DNA of 64,000 nucleotides from an uncultured Aliivibrio sp. (GCF_946479765.1 NZ_CAMLHO010000020.1:1-64000), one strand, 5' to 3'; counted from the first letter of the stretch, positions 1 through 8,626 are shown. Made by a program: numbers and translations. The notes: generated by a model from the letters alone, not told the origin.

Positions 1-39
1 TAATGATCTGATCACAAGATTTACGAAAGGTTCCCTGAT

Positions 40-276
40 TTAGTCAACAACGCCGATACTAAGCCCCTCAATAATACTCAGAACAATAAAGAACCAACCA
101 ACATACCCATTAGGTAATAGTTCAAGTCTTAATAAAACCACACCAAAAAGAAGAAAAAGAATTCCTTTTAAATAGGCTTTTGGAAATTTAACAGGGTGAC
201 TAGTTTGATCATAACACTCGGCAAAGAAAGTCTTGTCGAGAGTGTATTCTGTGGTGACACTAAAATCTTTAGACAT
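40..276 (-). CDS. Hypothetical small membrane protein, possibly truncated
   Basis: The 78-residue product has a hydrophilic N-terminus of about 33 residues followed by two hydrophobic stretches (about 36-53 and 59-73), so it is probably an inner-membrane protein with two passes. I do not recognise a family with confidence; the layout resembles the N-terminal half of YcxB-like proteins. The gene ends at a TAA directly after the second membrane stretch. The same frame stays open beyond that stop to the window edge (13 codons), so the protein may be a nonsense-shortened version of a longer one. No clear Shine-Dalgarno precedes the ATG. Confidence 0.45.
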   Translation of the reverse strand: MSKDFSVTTEYTLDKTFFAECYDQTSHPVKFPKAYLKGILFLLFGVVLLRLELLPNGYVGWFFIVLSIIEGLSIGVVD

Positions 277-442
277 ATAGGGCTACTTTACTGTTTTATG
301 TGAATGAGTCTCTATGCTGCGATCTCGCAACTCAGGCATTGTACCGTTTCTCGGTGCTTTTCTACATTCAAATATATCTTAAAGTCGATTAGGTATATAG
401 AATCAGCCCAACGAAAATCAGTGAACTCTATAGGGAAATAAA

Positions 443-1105
443 ATGGCATATGAAGTTCTAGATGTCTGCCAATGGGCGCGAGCTCAACATTTAAAATTCT
501 ATCAAGGTTTTAGTCACCCTTGGTATAACATCTGTTCTAATATCGACGTAACCGCCCTGCATCAATATTGTAAGCAGCACAATCACCGTTTCTTCCACGC
601 TTATCTTTACCTAACTCAGCAAGCGCTAAATAAATGTGAACCGATGAGCTATCGCCTTATGGGTGAAGAAGTCCGCATTTACTCGCCTATGTGTGTCAGT
701 GTCGCACTACTTGCCGATGATAATACGGTGCGTTTTTGTGATTTAGACCATGAACCTACATTTGCTTATTTTACAATAAGCGCAACCAGAGCCGAGACAC
801 GGATTAAGAATACGCCCTTTATTGTTGAGCAGTTCATTGGCCAAGAAATGAAGCAGAACACGATTCATTTAACCGTATTACCATGGGTCGATTTCACTAG
901 TATGACTCATGCTAGAGACGTTAACTTCCCTGACAGTGTGCCAAAAATGGCATTTGGGAAACTGGTTCAACACGGTGATCAATGGCGTATGCCACTGTCT
1001 GTTGAAGTGCATCATGGTTTGATGGATGGTTTACACGTGGGGCAATTCATACAGACATTACAAGCGATGTTTGATAATCCATCACAGCTTGAGCAATCGA
1101 AATAA
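443..1105 (+). CDS. Type A chloramphenicol acetyltransferase family protein
   Basis: The 220-residue product has the length and C-terminal signature of trimeric type A chloramphenicol acetyltransferases, which move an acetyl group from acetyl-CoA to chloramphenicol. The family's HHxxxDG motif is present as VHHGLMDGLH. By alignment His191 is the catalytic base and Asp195 the structural Asp. The internal block with CVSVALLADDN also fits the fold. The gene stands alone, with no integrase, IS or other resistance gene near it, so it looks like a resident chromosomal homologue. Activity on chloramphenicol is an inference from family; other small acceptors are possible. Confidence 0.8.
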   Translation: MAYEVLDVCQWARAQHLKFYQGFSHPWYNICSNIDVTALHQYCKQHNHRFFHAYLYLTQQALNKCEPMSYRLMGEEVRIYSPMCVSVALLADDNTVRFCDLDHEPTFAYFTISATRAETRIKNTPFIVEQFIGQEMKQNTIHLTVLPWVDFTSMTHARDVNFPDSVPKMAFGKLVQHGDQWRMPLSVEVHHGLMDGLHVGQFIQTLQAMFDNPSQLEQSK

Positions 1106-1226
1106 GGTTTATACCTCAACTAAGATGAGCGGTAGTGTGCTCATCTTAAATAATATCCTCTTGAAGGGATACCGAGTTCATTATCCCTTGCTGGGGATAT
1201 TTAAGAATTCAATTATATTGACGATC

Positions 1227-1625
1227 TTAACCATCCATAAATTGACTTTTTGCCGATGAACAGACATGACCTTCTTGTATAATTTTGCTTTGTAATACAT
1301 GTAAATTACGTCTGCTACTTACCCATTCCGCATGAACTTCAACCTTCACTCCCAGTTTTATTGGTCGGTGAAAACGAGTAGACAAACTAACCGTCATTGC
1401 ATGAATTTCATGGCTATATAAACAATGCAACATCGCACTGTCATGCAATGCTGTAATTAACCCTCCTTGCATAACACCGTCGTAACCCTCAACTTTTTCT
1501 GTTGGTATGATCTCTGCATATATTTTTTGGTCATTACTCACTTGAAAAATTATCGGCTGTTCAGAAAAAAAGGCATGCTGGCAGACACAACATTGTTGAT
1601 GATCCTTAGGTATAGAGAGTGACAT
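1227..1625 (-). CDS. Hotdog-fold thioesterase, PaaI-like
   Basis: The 132-residue product has a single hotdog domain of the PaaI/acyl-CoA thioesterase type. The segment GVMQGGLITALHDSAM matches the family's HGG...D helix, with Gln in place of the usual His before the Gly pair. A further unusual point is the Cys-rich N-terminus (CCVC). The predicted role is hydrolysis of an acyl or aryl thioester in the cytoplasm, but the substrate cannot be told from sequence. It is a single gene whose stop lies 120 bp from the end of the convergent acetyltransferase gene. Confidence 0.65.
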   Translation of the reverse strand: MSLSIPKDHQQCCVCQHAFFSEQPIIFQVSNDQKIYAEIIPTEKVEGYDGVMQGGLITALHDSAMLHCLYSHEIHAMTVSLSTRFHRPIKLGVKVEVHAEWVSSRRNLHVLQSKIIQEGHVCSSAKSQFMDG

Positions 1626-1792
1626 TATCCACCTGTAACGTTCGTTAATTTCATGGATAAACTATAACGCCACATTATTAGCATATGCCAATAATTATTT
1701 CGTATTCTAAGATCCCATATATAACTCATGTTTAAAGATAATTTTCTATTCGCCACAACTGAAAAAATTGGAACGCTTAGCGTCCCAATTAA

Positions 1793-2299
1793 TTATACTT
1801 GCTCGGAAGGATGACTCCATATTAGTGGTTCTGAATAAGGACCAGTAATACTTGATGTCGACTCACCCACACCGTCTAATGCGCCTTCTGTCAGCGCTAA
1901 CGCGAACCAATTGTCTAATGGTGCTAACGATTCCACAGGAAGTCCTACTTTATGAGGTGTATTGTAACGTTTCGCGTAATGATGGACTTCACCCATAATA
2001 AACACTACATCTGGTGCTAACTGCTTTTCAGCCTCTTCCATTAATCTCATTGCGTAGCCTTGGCGTTGGTAGCCTGGTAATACGGCTAAAGGAGCCACTA
2101 CATAACATTTTAAATGTGGTGCTGCATCTATAGTAATAGGTGTATAACACGCATGTGCGACGCCTTCATAAACAATAGAAAAGCTACCGTCTGCAATTAG
2201 GTTATCTGCAAATTCAGCATACAGTTTTGCGTGTCTTTCATCATAAATACCACCTGCTGCTGCGAAAGTGTCGTATTGAATTTGATAAGGGGTTTTCAT
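1793..2299 (-). CDS. GNAT family N-acetyltransferase
   Basis: The 168-residue product has the GNAT acetyl-CoA binding signature. A beta strand ends in VAPLAVLPGYQRQGYAMRLM, with the R/QxxGxA pyrophosphate-binding loop at RQGYA, followed by the expected helix. The strand containing VVFIMGEVHHYAKRY fits GNAT motif B. The acceptor is unknown; the family includes small-molecule and protein acetyltransferases. The gene is a single unit between the thioesterase and a TetR-family gene, both on the same strand. The ATG is preceded by an AAGGA-like sequence at a plausible distance. Confidence 0.7.
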   Translation of the reverse strand: MKTPYQIQYDTFAAAGGIYDERHAKLYAEFADNLIADGSFSIVYEGVAHACYTPITIDAAPHLKCYVVAPLAVLPGYQRQGYAMRLMEEAEKQLAPDVVFIMGEVHHYAKRYNTPHKVGLPVESLAPLDNWFALALTEGALDGVGESTSSITGPYSEPLIWSHPSEQV

Positions 2300-2399
2300 T
2301 TTTATAAATCCTTAATTGTATCTTTATTAAGATAGAGTATTGCTACTATTATTCATTAACCAGAAACACCACGGCCAATGGTTAATTTTCTAAAAACAG

Positions 2400-2966
2400 T
2401 TATAAATCGAGTAATAACTGATATTTTTTGATAAAGCGTTCTTTAATTTGCAGTAGTGGGTAGTCTTCATCTGAGAACAAATAGTTAAGTGCAATACCGT
2501 CTATTTCTGCAATGAGCATATGACTATCAACAAAGTGATTAGCGTTAGGTATATCGCACAAAATCCCATCAAAAGATGCCATCATTAATTTATAACGCTC
2601 ATCTAATAAATCTTTCAGAATCAACCTCATTGATGGCTGACATTTCACCTGATAGTCAAACTGATAAAATAATTTTTGCTCTGGGTTTGTCATTGATAAA
2701 AAGATGTGTTCTAACAGATTAATAAACTTCTCTTTTACCGACGCCTCTTCACTAAGCGAACTCGCATTTTCATCAACGTCACTAATGATCTCTGCCATAC
2801 GAACAAAAACAGCTTTTAGTAGATCATCTTTATTTTTAAAATGATGAAACACCAAACCCTTTGATACTTTTGCAGCCTCACAAATTTGTGCAATAGAGGT
2901 TTTCTCATAACCTTGCACTGCAAACAGCTCAATTGCTGCTTTTATTGTTTGTTGTTTTTTGTCCAT
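2400..2966 (-). CDS. TetR family transcriptional regulator
   Basis: The 188-residue product is a typical TetR repressor. Residues about 5-50 form the three-helix DNA-binding domain, with the recognition region SIAQICEAAKVSKGLVFHHF and the conserved K-x-DLL that follows it. The all-alpha remainder is the ligand-binding and dimerisation domain, and the ligand is unknown. A CCGAC-N6-GTCGG inverted repeat lies 25 bp upstream of the ATG, so autoregulation is likely. The divergent glyoxalase-fold gene is a possible second target. Family assignment is firm; target and effector are inference. Confidence 0.85.
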   Translation of the reverse strand: MDKKQQTIKAAIELFAVQGYEKTSIAQICEAAKVSKGLVFHHFKNKDDLLKAVFVRMAEIISDVDENASSLSEEASVKEKFINLLEHIFLSMTNPEQKLFYQFDYQVKCQPSMRLILKDLLDERYKLMMASFDGILCDIPNANHFVDSHMLIAEIDGIALNYLFSDEDYPLLQIKERFIKKYQLLLDL

Positions 2967-3293
2967 GACAATGCCCTTTTAATTCACAAACCGACTATCC
3001 GGTCGGCAATTATGGTGAGATATTATATTAGAAGAATAACGTTGGCAAGCGTTTAAAAAATAGGAACCTCTTAAGCTTTATAAAAAGACGGCATTGTTTA
3101 ATCGCTAAGTAAGCGATTAATTCTCAATTCAAATCAAAAGTTAACCATAAAAATTATTATTACCTTTCTTATATGAATAACAAAATATTATTATTTTAAT
3201 AAAGTTTGATAATTTCACCTAATCAAACGTTCCCCCTATAATCACTCCATCGAAACAACATAACGAATTAATTTAAAACATTTGGAGCACATT
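2967..3293. other. Divergent intergenic region between the TetR gene and the glyoxalase-fold gene
   Basis: This 327 bp AT-rich stretch has no credible ORF. Seen in it are the CCGAC-N6-GTCGG operator candidate beside the TetR gene, and a second perfect inverted repeat, TTAATCGCT-AAGTA-AGCGATTAA at 3098-3120, in mid-region. The second repeat could be another protein site or a transcribed hairpin; no T-run follows it. The Shine-Dalgarno GGAG at 3284-3287 serves the gene starting at 3294. Confidence 0.6.
2991..3006. promoter_or_regulatory. Probable operator of the adjacent TetR-family regulator
   Basis: The sequence CCGAC-TATCCG-GTCGG has 5-bp perfect inverted arms, and the outer half-sites resemble CCGAC/GTCGG operators of many TetR repressors. 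It lies 25 bp upstream of the regulator's ATG, where binding would block transcription. Binding is inferred from position and symmetry. Confidence 0.5.
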
Positions 3294-3779
3294 ATGAAAA
3301 TGAATCACGTTGGTATCATGGTTGGCGATATGGATAAAGCTGTTGAGTTCTACACTAAAGCGTTAGGCCTTGAGATTGTAATGGGCAATACCAAAGTTAC
3401 AGAGGAACGTGAAACCGCAATTGGCCGTATGTGTATTGCTGTTTTTGGTGAAGGCTTTAAAGGGTTTAACATTGCGCACCTTGTAACATCTGATGGTATC
3501 GGTTTTGAGTTATTTGAAATGAAAGAGCGTCAAGAGCGCCACGAAGTTGATTTTTCTCGCATTGGTATCTTCCATTTTTGCCTTCAAACCGATGACTTTC
3601 ATGGTGTAATTAAGCGCACAGAAGAATTTGGTGGCAAGGTACGTATGGACATCATGCGTTACCACCCAGAAGATGATAACAATACAAGCCAAATGGTTTA
3701 CCTAGAAGACCCGTTTGGTAACTTATTTGAGCTTTATTCTCATACATATGAAGAAACATACGCTGCCGATTACGAGTAA
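3294..3779 (+). CDS. VOC (glyoxalase/dioxygenase fold) family protein
   Basis: The 161-residue product has two beta-alpha-beta-beta-beta modules of the vicinal oxygen chelate superfamily. A His/Glu/His/Glu metal set is visible at His5 (MNHVGIM), Glu72 (GFELFEM), His94 (GIFHFCLQ) and Glu146 (GNLFELYSH), matching metal ligands of lactoylglutathione lyases and related enzymes. The substrate is unknown. The ATG at 3294 is chosen because GGAG sits 6-9 bases upstream; an in-frame TTG at 3282 would overlap that site. A strong hairpin terminator follows. It is divergent from a TetR gene that may control it. Confidence 0.8.
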   Translation: MKMNHVGIMVGDMDKAVEFYTKALGLEIVMGNTKVTEERETAIGRMCIAVFGEGFKGFNIAHLVTSDGIGFELFEMKERQERHEVDFSRIGIFHFCLQTDDFHGVIKRTEEFGGKVRMDIMRYHPEDDNNTSQMVYLEDPFGNLFELYSHTYEETYAADYE

Positions 3780-3804
3780 TTGAACTCTAACAAAAGCGAC
3801 ATTA

Positions 3805-3836
3805 AAAAAGGATTGGTGGAGATACCAATCCTTTTT
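3805..3836. terminator. Intrinsic terminator, probably bidirectional
   Basis: A 13-bp perfect stem (AAAAAGGATTGGT at 3805-3817 with ACCAATCCTTTTT at 3824-3836) has a 6-base loop. It ends the glyoxalase-fold gene and has an A/T layout that would also serve the converging phospholipase D gene. Confidence 0.9.
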
Positions 3837-3927
3837 CTATGTAAGTAATAAAATATTTAATAAGTCTGCTATAGCTTAATTTGTAGTAAGTGCTAAATCA
3901 CAACTTAGCACATTAAGATTATTCGCA

Positions 3928-5460
3928 TCATAGATATTTTTCTATTGGCAGCAGCTGCAAAAATTGGGATTCAAATCGCTCCCATCGGCCTGTTTCTGGC
4001 TCATCTTCCCAACTTTTATCACCTGAATACCAACGAACTTCGCCTTCTTGCAGTTTCAAATGCCAGCTGTTTTCATCATCCATCGCTTGCTCTATATCGC
4101 TCGCAAGGCTCTCTGCTATTTGTTGATCTTCAATGATAAGAATGGATTCTGTATTAAGATAGGTTGAGCGTAAATTGAAGTTAAAAGAGCCGATACTCGC
4201 GATACGATCATCAAAAACAGCAGACTTAGCATGAAGTCCATAAGGCAATGTTGGCGCGCATTTGGAAATATCACGGGTCGATTCTTCACATAATCCGGCT
4301 TCTGGTTTTAATTCAAATAGCTGAATGCCATGCTCAAGCATATCTTTACGACGACCTGCGTAGCCTGAGTGATTAGTGGTTAAATCATTTGAGGCCATTG
4401 AGTTGGTTAGCGCTTTTATCTCAACGCCCTTATTAACCAATACTTGCCACCCTTCTAATTGGGTATCATCAAAAATTAAATACGCTGATTCTAATAAGAT
4501 CTCTTTATCTGATTCACTGGCTAATTTCGATAATGCTTTCGCCGTTGCTTTTGGTTCACTGGTATTGTTGGTATCTAAAGGAACAGGTCGATCAGACACA
4601 AAATGCGCATTCACCCAAGTCATCTTTGCTGTTAGCTCTTCTAAGAACTGATAGGCGGCTTTATTACCTTCTGGTAAAGCCGGATAATTTGTATAAATTG
4701 GTGCGGCTATCTCATCCAATACGGGTTGATCTGATGATGTTGCCTCACCCAATAAATCGACAGGATAAGACCAAGTACTGTCCCAATATTGACTAAAGCT
4801 CGTCTGGATATCACGTACTACTGAGCCCACCACCAATACATCACGATCACGAAAATTAATCTCTTCAGACAAATCAAAATACTCATCGCCAATATTTCGC
4901 CCACCCACCACAGAGAAAGCCCCATCAACGGTAAACGATTTATTGTGCATGCGGCGATTTAGGCGAGAGAAATCCCCTAAGAAGTTAACCCATTTGGTAA
5001 CACCACGACGAGTTGGGATCGGATTGAATATACGGATATCGACTTGAGGATGGGAATTGAGTGCAACGAGCAGATCTTCTCGCTCATTTAAATTGATGTC
5101 ATCGAGCATGACGCGTACTTTTACACCGCGATCCGCTGCTGCGAGTAAACGACTTGCAAGATAATGGCCCGAAGCATCGGAGTTCCAGATGTAATATTGG
5201 ATATCAATGGTATGTTCGGCGGTTTCAATTAATGCTAACCGTTGAGCGAGTGCATCCCACCCTGAATCTTGCAGCAGAACCGCACTTGTTTCTTGTGTCT
5301 CTTTTTGAGGTAACGATGTGTCTCTTAACTCAGATAAGCGACTTTCCAATGGCATCACCGTTGGCTCATTAGTATGGTCAACCTCATCAGGAAGTGAACC
5401 ACAGCCTGAAAGAATAGCGACGAAAAATAGGGTGATATTAATGCGTTGAAACACAGACAT
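3928..5460 (-). CDS. Phospholipase D-type lipoprotein, ClsC-like cardiolipin synthase family
   Basis: The 510-residue product carries two HxKxxxxD phospholipase D motifs, at His172/Lys174/Asp179 (MHNKSFTVDG) and His410/Lys412/Asp417 (LHAKSAVFDD). Each is followed by the usual G-rich strand (VVGGRN, ASIGSFNFN). The N-terminus is a lipoprotein signal with lipobox LSGC and acylated Cys20, so the enzyme is membrane anchored and faces the periplasm. Architecture and length fit the ClsC/YmdC group, which makes cardiolipin by phosphatidyl transfer; another transphosphatidylation reaction cannot be excluded. It is a single gene converging on the glyoxalase-fold gene. Confidence 0.8.
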   Translation of the reverse strand: MSVFQRINITLFFVAILSGCGSLPDEVDHTNEPTVMPLESRLSELRDTSLPQKETQETSAVLLQDSGWDALAQRLALIETAEHTIDIQYYIWNSDASGHYLASRLLAAADRGVKVRVMLDDINLNEREDLLVALNSHPQVDIRIFNPIPTRRGVTKWVNFLGDFSRLNRRMHNKSFTVDGAFSVVGGRNIGDEYFDLSEEINFRDRDVLVVGSVVRDIQTSFSQYWDSTWSYPVDLLGEATSSDQPVLDEIAAPIYTNYPALPEGNKAAYQFLEELTAKMTWVNAHFVSDRPVPLDTNNTSEPKATAKALSKLASESDKEILLESAYLIFDDTQLEGWQVLVNKGVEIKALTNSMASNDLTTNHSGYAGRRKDMLEHGIQLFELKPEAGLCEESTRDISKCAPTLPYGLHAKSAVFDDRIASIGSFNFNLRSTYLNTESILIIEDQQIAESLASDIEQAMDDENSWHLKLQEGEVRWYSGDKSWEDEPETGRWERFESQFLQLLPIEKYL

Positions 5461-5641
5461 GTATTAAACTTCCTTTTTTAATGCTAACTGTTATTTTTTA
5501 TATCGTGAAAATCTACTGTTCAGCACTCTTTCTGTACTGGGTAAATCCAAAACCTGTTTTAATACTAGCAAGAAAACAAAGAGAGTAATTTTTTATATTC
5601 TGATATGATGCCAACTTGTCTTTACTACTGTGTTTATATCC

Positions 5642-7366
5642 ATGTATACATTACGTCCTTATCAGCAAGATTCCGTTAAAGCCGTTATTCATTATTTCCG
5701 AAAGCACACCTCTCCGGCGGTCTTAGTGTTGCCTACGGGTGCGGGGAAAAGTTTGGTGATTGCGGAGCTGGCGCGTATTGCTAAAGGTCGTGTATTGGTA
5801 CTTGCTCACGTTAAAGAATTGGTTGAACAAAACCATGAAAAATACGAAGGCTATGGTGAAGAGGCTTCTATATTTTCAGCAGGGTTAGGCCGTAAAGAAA
5901 CGGATAAAAAAGTGGTGTTTGCCTCGGTGCAATCTGTGGTTAGAAATCTTGATTCATTTAAAGACCAGTTTTCACTATTAGTTATTGATGAATGTCACCG
6001 AGTTCCTGATAACAAAGACACCAGTTACCGTAAAGTGATTGAACATCTACAAACCCAAAATGCGGGCATTAAGGTGCTTGGTTTAACCGCGACCCCTTAT
6101 CGTTTAGGGATTGGTTGGATTTACCAGTATCACACTCGCGGTCAAGTCAAAACTGACACGCCTCGTTTTTTCCGTGATTGTATTTTTGAATTGCCTATTC
6201 AATATCTATTGGATGAGGGCTTTTTAACGCCGGCAAAACTGCTAGATGCACCAATATTGAGTTATGACTTCTCACAATTAAAGCCCGCTTCTACTGGTAA
6301 ATACAAAGAATCAGAATTGGATTTGGTGATTGAAGAATCCAAACGTGCGACTCCGCAAATTGTTCAGCAAATTGTGGCATACGCAAAAGACAGAAAAGGC
6401 GTGATGATCTTTGCCGCCACGGTTCGTCATGCTCAAGAAGTATTGTCATTACTGCCACCAGATCAATCCGAATTAGTGATTGGTGATACCAAAGTGGTTG
6501 AGCGTGATGCCATAATTCAACGCTTCAAGAAACAACAAACCAAATTTTTAGTCAACGTCTCGGTATTAACTACAGGCTTTGATGCGCCTCATGTTGATCT
6601 TATTGCTATTTTACGTCCAACCGAATCCGTCAGTTTGTATCAACAAATCATTGGCCGAGGATTGCGTTTAGCGGAAGGAAAAACAGAATGTACCATTTTG
6701 GATTATGCGGGTAATTGCTACGATCTCTACCAACCTGAAGTCGGAGATCCTAAACCTGACAGTAACAGCGAGATCATAACTATTCCCTGCCCAGCTTGTG
6801 GTTTTAATAATAACTTCTGGGGTAAATTAAACAGTAATGGCTTTTTACTTGAGCATTTTGGTCGTCGTTGTCAGGGCTACTTTGAAGATGATGAAGGCAC
6901 TCGTGAAGAGTGTGGTTATCGCTTTAGAACCAAATATTGTAATGAATGTGGCGCAGATAATGATATTGCCGCACGTATTTGTCATGAATGTGATGCGATC
7001 TTAGTTGATCCAGATAAAAAGCTAAAAGAAGCGCTCAAATTAAAAGATGCTCGGATCCTAAACTGTATTGATTTAACGCTTACTGCCGGAAAAAATCAGT
7101 TCGATAAGCCGCAAATTAAAGTTACCTACATAGGCGATGATGATTCTGAATTGCATGAAGTGTGGCAAATGGTGACAAAGAAACAAAAGCAGCTCTTTTT
7201 AAATAACTTTGTTCGTCCACATTTGGTGGATAGACATCGCCCATTTGAAGAAACGACTGCGATTAAAATCGCGAATAACCAACATAGATTCCGTCCACCG
7301 AGTTTTGTCATTGCTCGTAAACAGGGCAAGTTTTGGTCTATTCGCGATAAGATCTTTGAAGAGTGA
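5642..7366 (+). CDS. radD: RadD (YejH) family ATP-dependent helicase-like protein
   Basis: The 574-residue product is a superfamily 2 helicase-type ATPase very close to E. coli RadD, a DNA repair accessory that acts with RecA. Walker A (PTGAGKS, residues 31-37), the Walker B DECH box (116-119), motif III (LTATP) and motif VI (QQIIGRGLRL) are all present. The C-terminal third holds Cys pairs (CPAC, CNEC, CHEC) that form zinc-binding modules. The ATG at 5642 gives MYTLRPYQQ, the RadD N-terminus; an in-frame GTG at 5630 would add four residues. No good Shine-Dalgarno is visible for either. Confidence 0.9.
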   Translation: MYTLRPYQQDSVKAVIHYFRKHTSPAVLVLPTGAGKSLVIAELARIAKGRVLVLAHVKELVEQNHEKYEGYGEEASIFSAGLGRKETDKKVVFASVQSVVRNLDSFKDQFSLLVIDECHRVPDNKDTSYRKVIEHLQTQNAGIKVLGLTATPYRLGIGWIYQYHTRGQVKTDTPRFFRDCIFELPIQYLLDEGFLTPAKLLDAPILSYDFSQLKPASTGKYKESELDLVIEESKRATPQIVQQIVAYAKDRKGVMIFAATVRHAQEVLSLLPPDQSELVIGDTKVVERDAIIQRFKKQQTKFLVNVSVLTTGFDAPHVDLIAILRPTESVSLYQQIIGRGLRLAEGKTECTILDYAGNCYDLYQPEVGDPKPDSNSEIITIPCPACGFNNNFWGKLNSNGFLLEHFGRRCQGYFEDDEGTREECGYRFRTKYCNECGADNDIAARICHECDAILVDPDKKLKEALKLKDARILNCIDLTLTAGKNQFDKPQIKVTYIGDDDSELHEVWQMVTKKQKQLFLNNFVRPHLVDRHRPFEETTAIKIANNQHRFRPPSFVIARKQGKFWSIRDKIFEE

Positions 7367-7396
7367 TTTAGATAATTATTGGTATTATCTAACAAA

Positions 7397-7822
7397 TTAC
7401 CACAGCGAACGATAATTCATATGGCAAGAGCGGCACTGGGAAAAGGCTTTATCAAGCGCTGCTCGTGCTGCCACTTCATCTTGCTCTACTGCGGCTTCAC
7501 TGATCAACATGAATTGCTGCGATAAAGTATCAAACTTACCTTCAAATTCTGCTTTTTGAGCCCAAATCTTAGTACGCGCTCGGCTATTGTCTGCACTGCC
7601 TTCTGGGAATAACGTCTTTTGTTCTTCAACCGTTAAATGCGCACTTTGCGCTAATGGCATAATTCGGTCCCAATCTAATGTCTCTTTATCAAACGCGTCA
7701 TCGAGTAAATCGACGGTTGCATCAAGGTGTTGGAAATTATCTTGACGAGTTTCTATCTCTTGAGAGTAATCAGCTGCAATCACTGAAAAAGAAAATAACG
7801 CAACTATTCCTATTTTTTTCAT
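7397..7822 (-). CDS. Cytochrome c' family (class II c-type cytochrome)
   Basis: The 141-residue product has a signal peptide ending near residue 17 (SVIA/AD), a four-helix-bundle composition and one C-terminal haem-binding motif, Cys130-x-x-Cys133-His134 (CRSCH). This is the arrangement of periplasmic class II cytochromes c. At the position that holds the Met axial ligand in low-spin cytochrome c-556 (RQxxM), this protein has Phe30 (RQDNF), which suggests a five-coordinate high-spin cytochrome c'. Such proteins bind NO and CO. It is a single gene divergent from rplY. Confidence 0.75.
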   Translation of the reverse strand: MKKIGIVALFSFSVIAADYSQEIETRQDNFQHLDATVDLLDDAFDKETLDWDRIMPLAQSAHLTVEEQKTLFPEGSADNSRARTKIWAQKAEFEGKFDTLSQQFMLISEAAVEQDEVAARAALDKAFSQCRSCHMNYRSLW

Positions 7823-7924
7823 CTTTGACTCCTTTCATTACAGATAAATTGATACTGGTTATTCCATTTTTAACCATCGGATTTATACATTATCAAAATC
7901 CCCTTAAAAACACACGAAAATAGG

Positions 7925-7953
7925 TTGTTAGAAAAATAATCGGGTGGTATTAT
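7925..7953 (+). promoter_or_regulatory. rplY promoter
   Basis: TTGTTA (7925-7930) and TATTAT (7948-7953) are separated by exactly 17 bases, and a TG one base before the -10 makes an extended -10 element. Transcription would begin near 7960, giving an 85-nucleotide leader before rplY. Confidence 0.7.
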
Positions 7954-7959
7954 TCGCGC

Positions 7960-8006
7960 TCGTTTTTCGAAACGAAAAGTCTGTTAAGTTAGGTCGCTAA
8001 GCTTAA
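7960..8006 (+). promoter_or_regulatory. rplY leader with two stem-loops, candidate autogenous control region
   Basis: The predicted rplY leader starts with TCGTTT-TTCG-AAACGA (7960-7975), a 6-bp stem closed by a UUCG tetraloop. A second stem follows, TTAAGTTAG (7984-7992) with CTAAGCTTAA (7997-8006), with one bulged base. In E. coli L25 is reported to repress its own mRNA through a structured leader, so these helices are reasonable candidates for the same control. The mechanism here is inference. Confidence 0.5.
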
Positions 8007-8045
8007 TGGCATTTTTTTATTTTACTATTTTTGAGAGTAAAGACT

Positions 8046-8324
8046 ATGAAATTTGAAGCAGTAGTACGTACTGAACAAGGTAAGGGTGCGAGCCGCCGCC
8101 TTCGTCACGCTGGTAAATTCCCTGCAATCGTTTACGGTGGCACAGAAGCTCCAGTATCAATCGAACTAATCCACTCTGATGTTATCAACCAAATGGATAA
8201 GCCTGAGTTTTACGAAGCAATTGAGCTAGTAATCGATGGCGCTACTGTTAAGGTTAAGCCGCAAGACGTTCAACGTCACGCGTTTAAGCCTAAAGTTGAG
8301 CACATGGACTTCATCCGCATCTAA
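8046..8324 (+). CDS. rplY: 50S ribosomal protein L25
   Basis: The 92-residue product is the short, single-domain gamma-proteobacterial L25, which binds the 5S rRNA loop E region in the large subunit. The segments [20 protein letters not shown] and the C-terminal [13 protein letters not shown] are characteristic. The ATG at 8046 gives the family start MKFEA; an upstream TTG at 8031 lies in the leader and is not needed. The gene is monocistronic, with its own promoter and leader upstream and an intrinsic terminator downstream. Confidence 0.97.
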   Translation: MKFEAVVRTEQGKGASRRLRHAGKFPAIVYGGTEAPVSIELIHSDVINQMDKPEFYEAIELVIDGATVKVKPQDVQRHAFKPKVEHMDFIRI

Positions 8325-8626
8325 TTCGAGTCTGTTTTACTTTTTTGCATTATGTTATTTCTTTCTTACCAATTGAAATAACAACCCCTTTAAGGCCCTG
8401 ATATTACCAGTATCGGGGCTTTAATCTATCTGACGCACACGATTATAGAACCGCCCAATTTTCTTCCTCTTAAAAACTAAGATCTCCTTCTCATTTTGTA
8501 TTCTAATTTATAAGACAGCAGTAATTGGACAGTGTTTTTTACTTTTTACTGACAATATTGGGTTATTCTCTTCTATACTTCTGTGTATTAAAAAAGTTAA
8601 ACTTCATAAACAAGTTAGGAATAAAA
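8325..8626. other. Intergenic region between rplY and the META-domain lipoprotein
   Basis: This 302 bp stretch contains the rplY terminator (8392-8422) and then about 200 bp of AT-rich DNA leading to the lipoprotein gene. I see no ORF and no clear protein-binding repeat in the remainder. The TTAGGA at 8615-8620 is the ribosome binding site of the next gene. Confidence 0.6.
8392..8422 (+). terminator. rplY intrinsic terminator
   Basis: A 12-base arm (AAGGCCCTGATA) pairs with TATCGGGGCTTT through two wobble pairs around a 7-base loop, and a short T-rich tail follows. It lies about 70 bp after the rplY stop. Confidence 0.75.

Noticed and set aside
443..1105. Acquired antibiotic-resistance cassette
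   Set aside because: The chloramphenicol acetyltransferase homologue has no mobile element, integrase, or attC near it, and its base composition resembles the neighbours.
1026..1259. ORF overlapping the end of the acetyltransferase gene
   Set aside because: It overlaps a firm gene in another frame, has no recognisable motif or ribosome binding site, and extends into AT-rich DNA.
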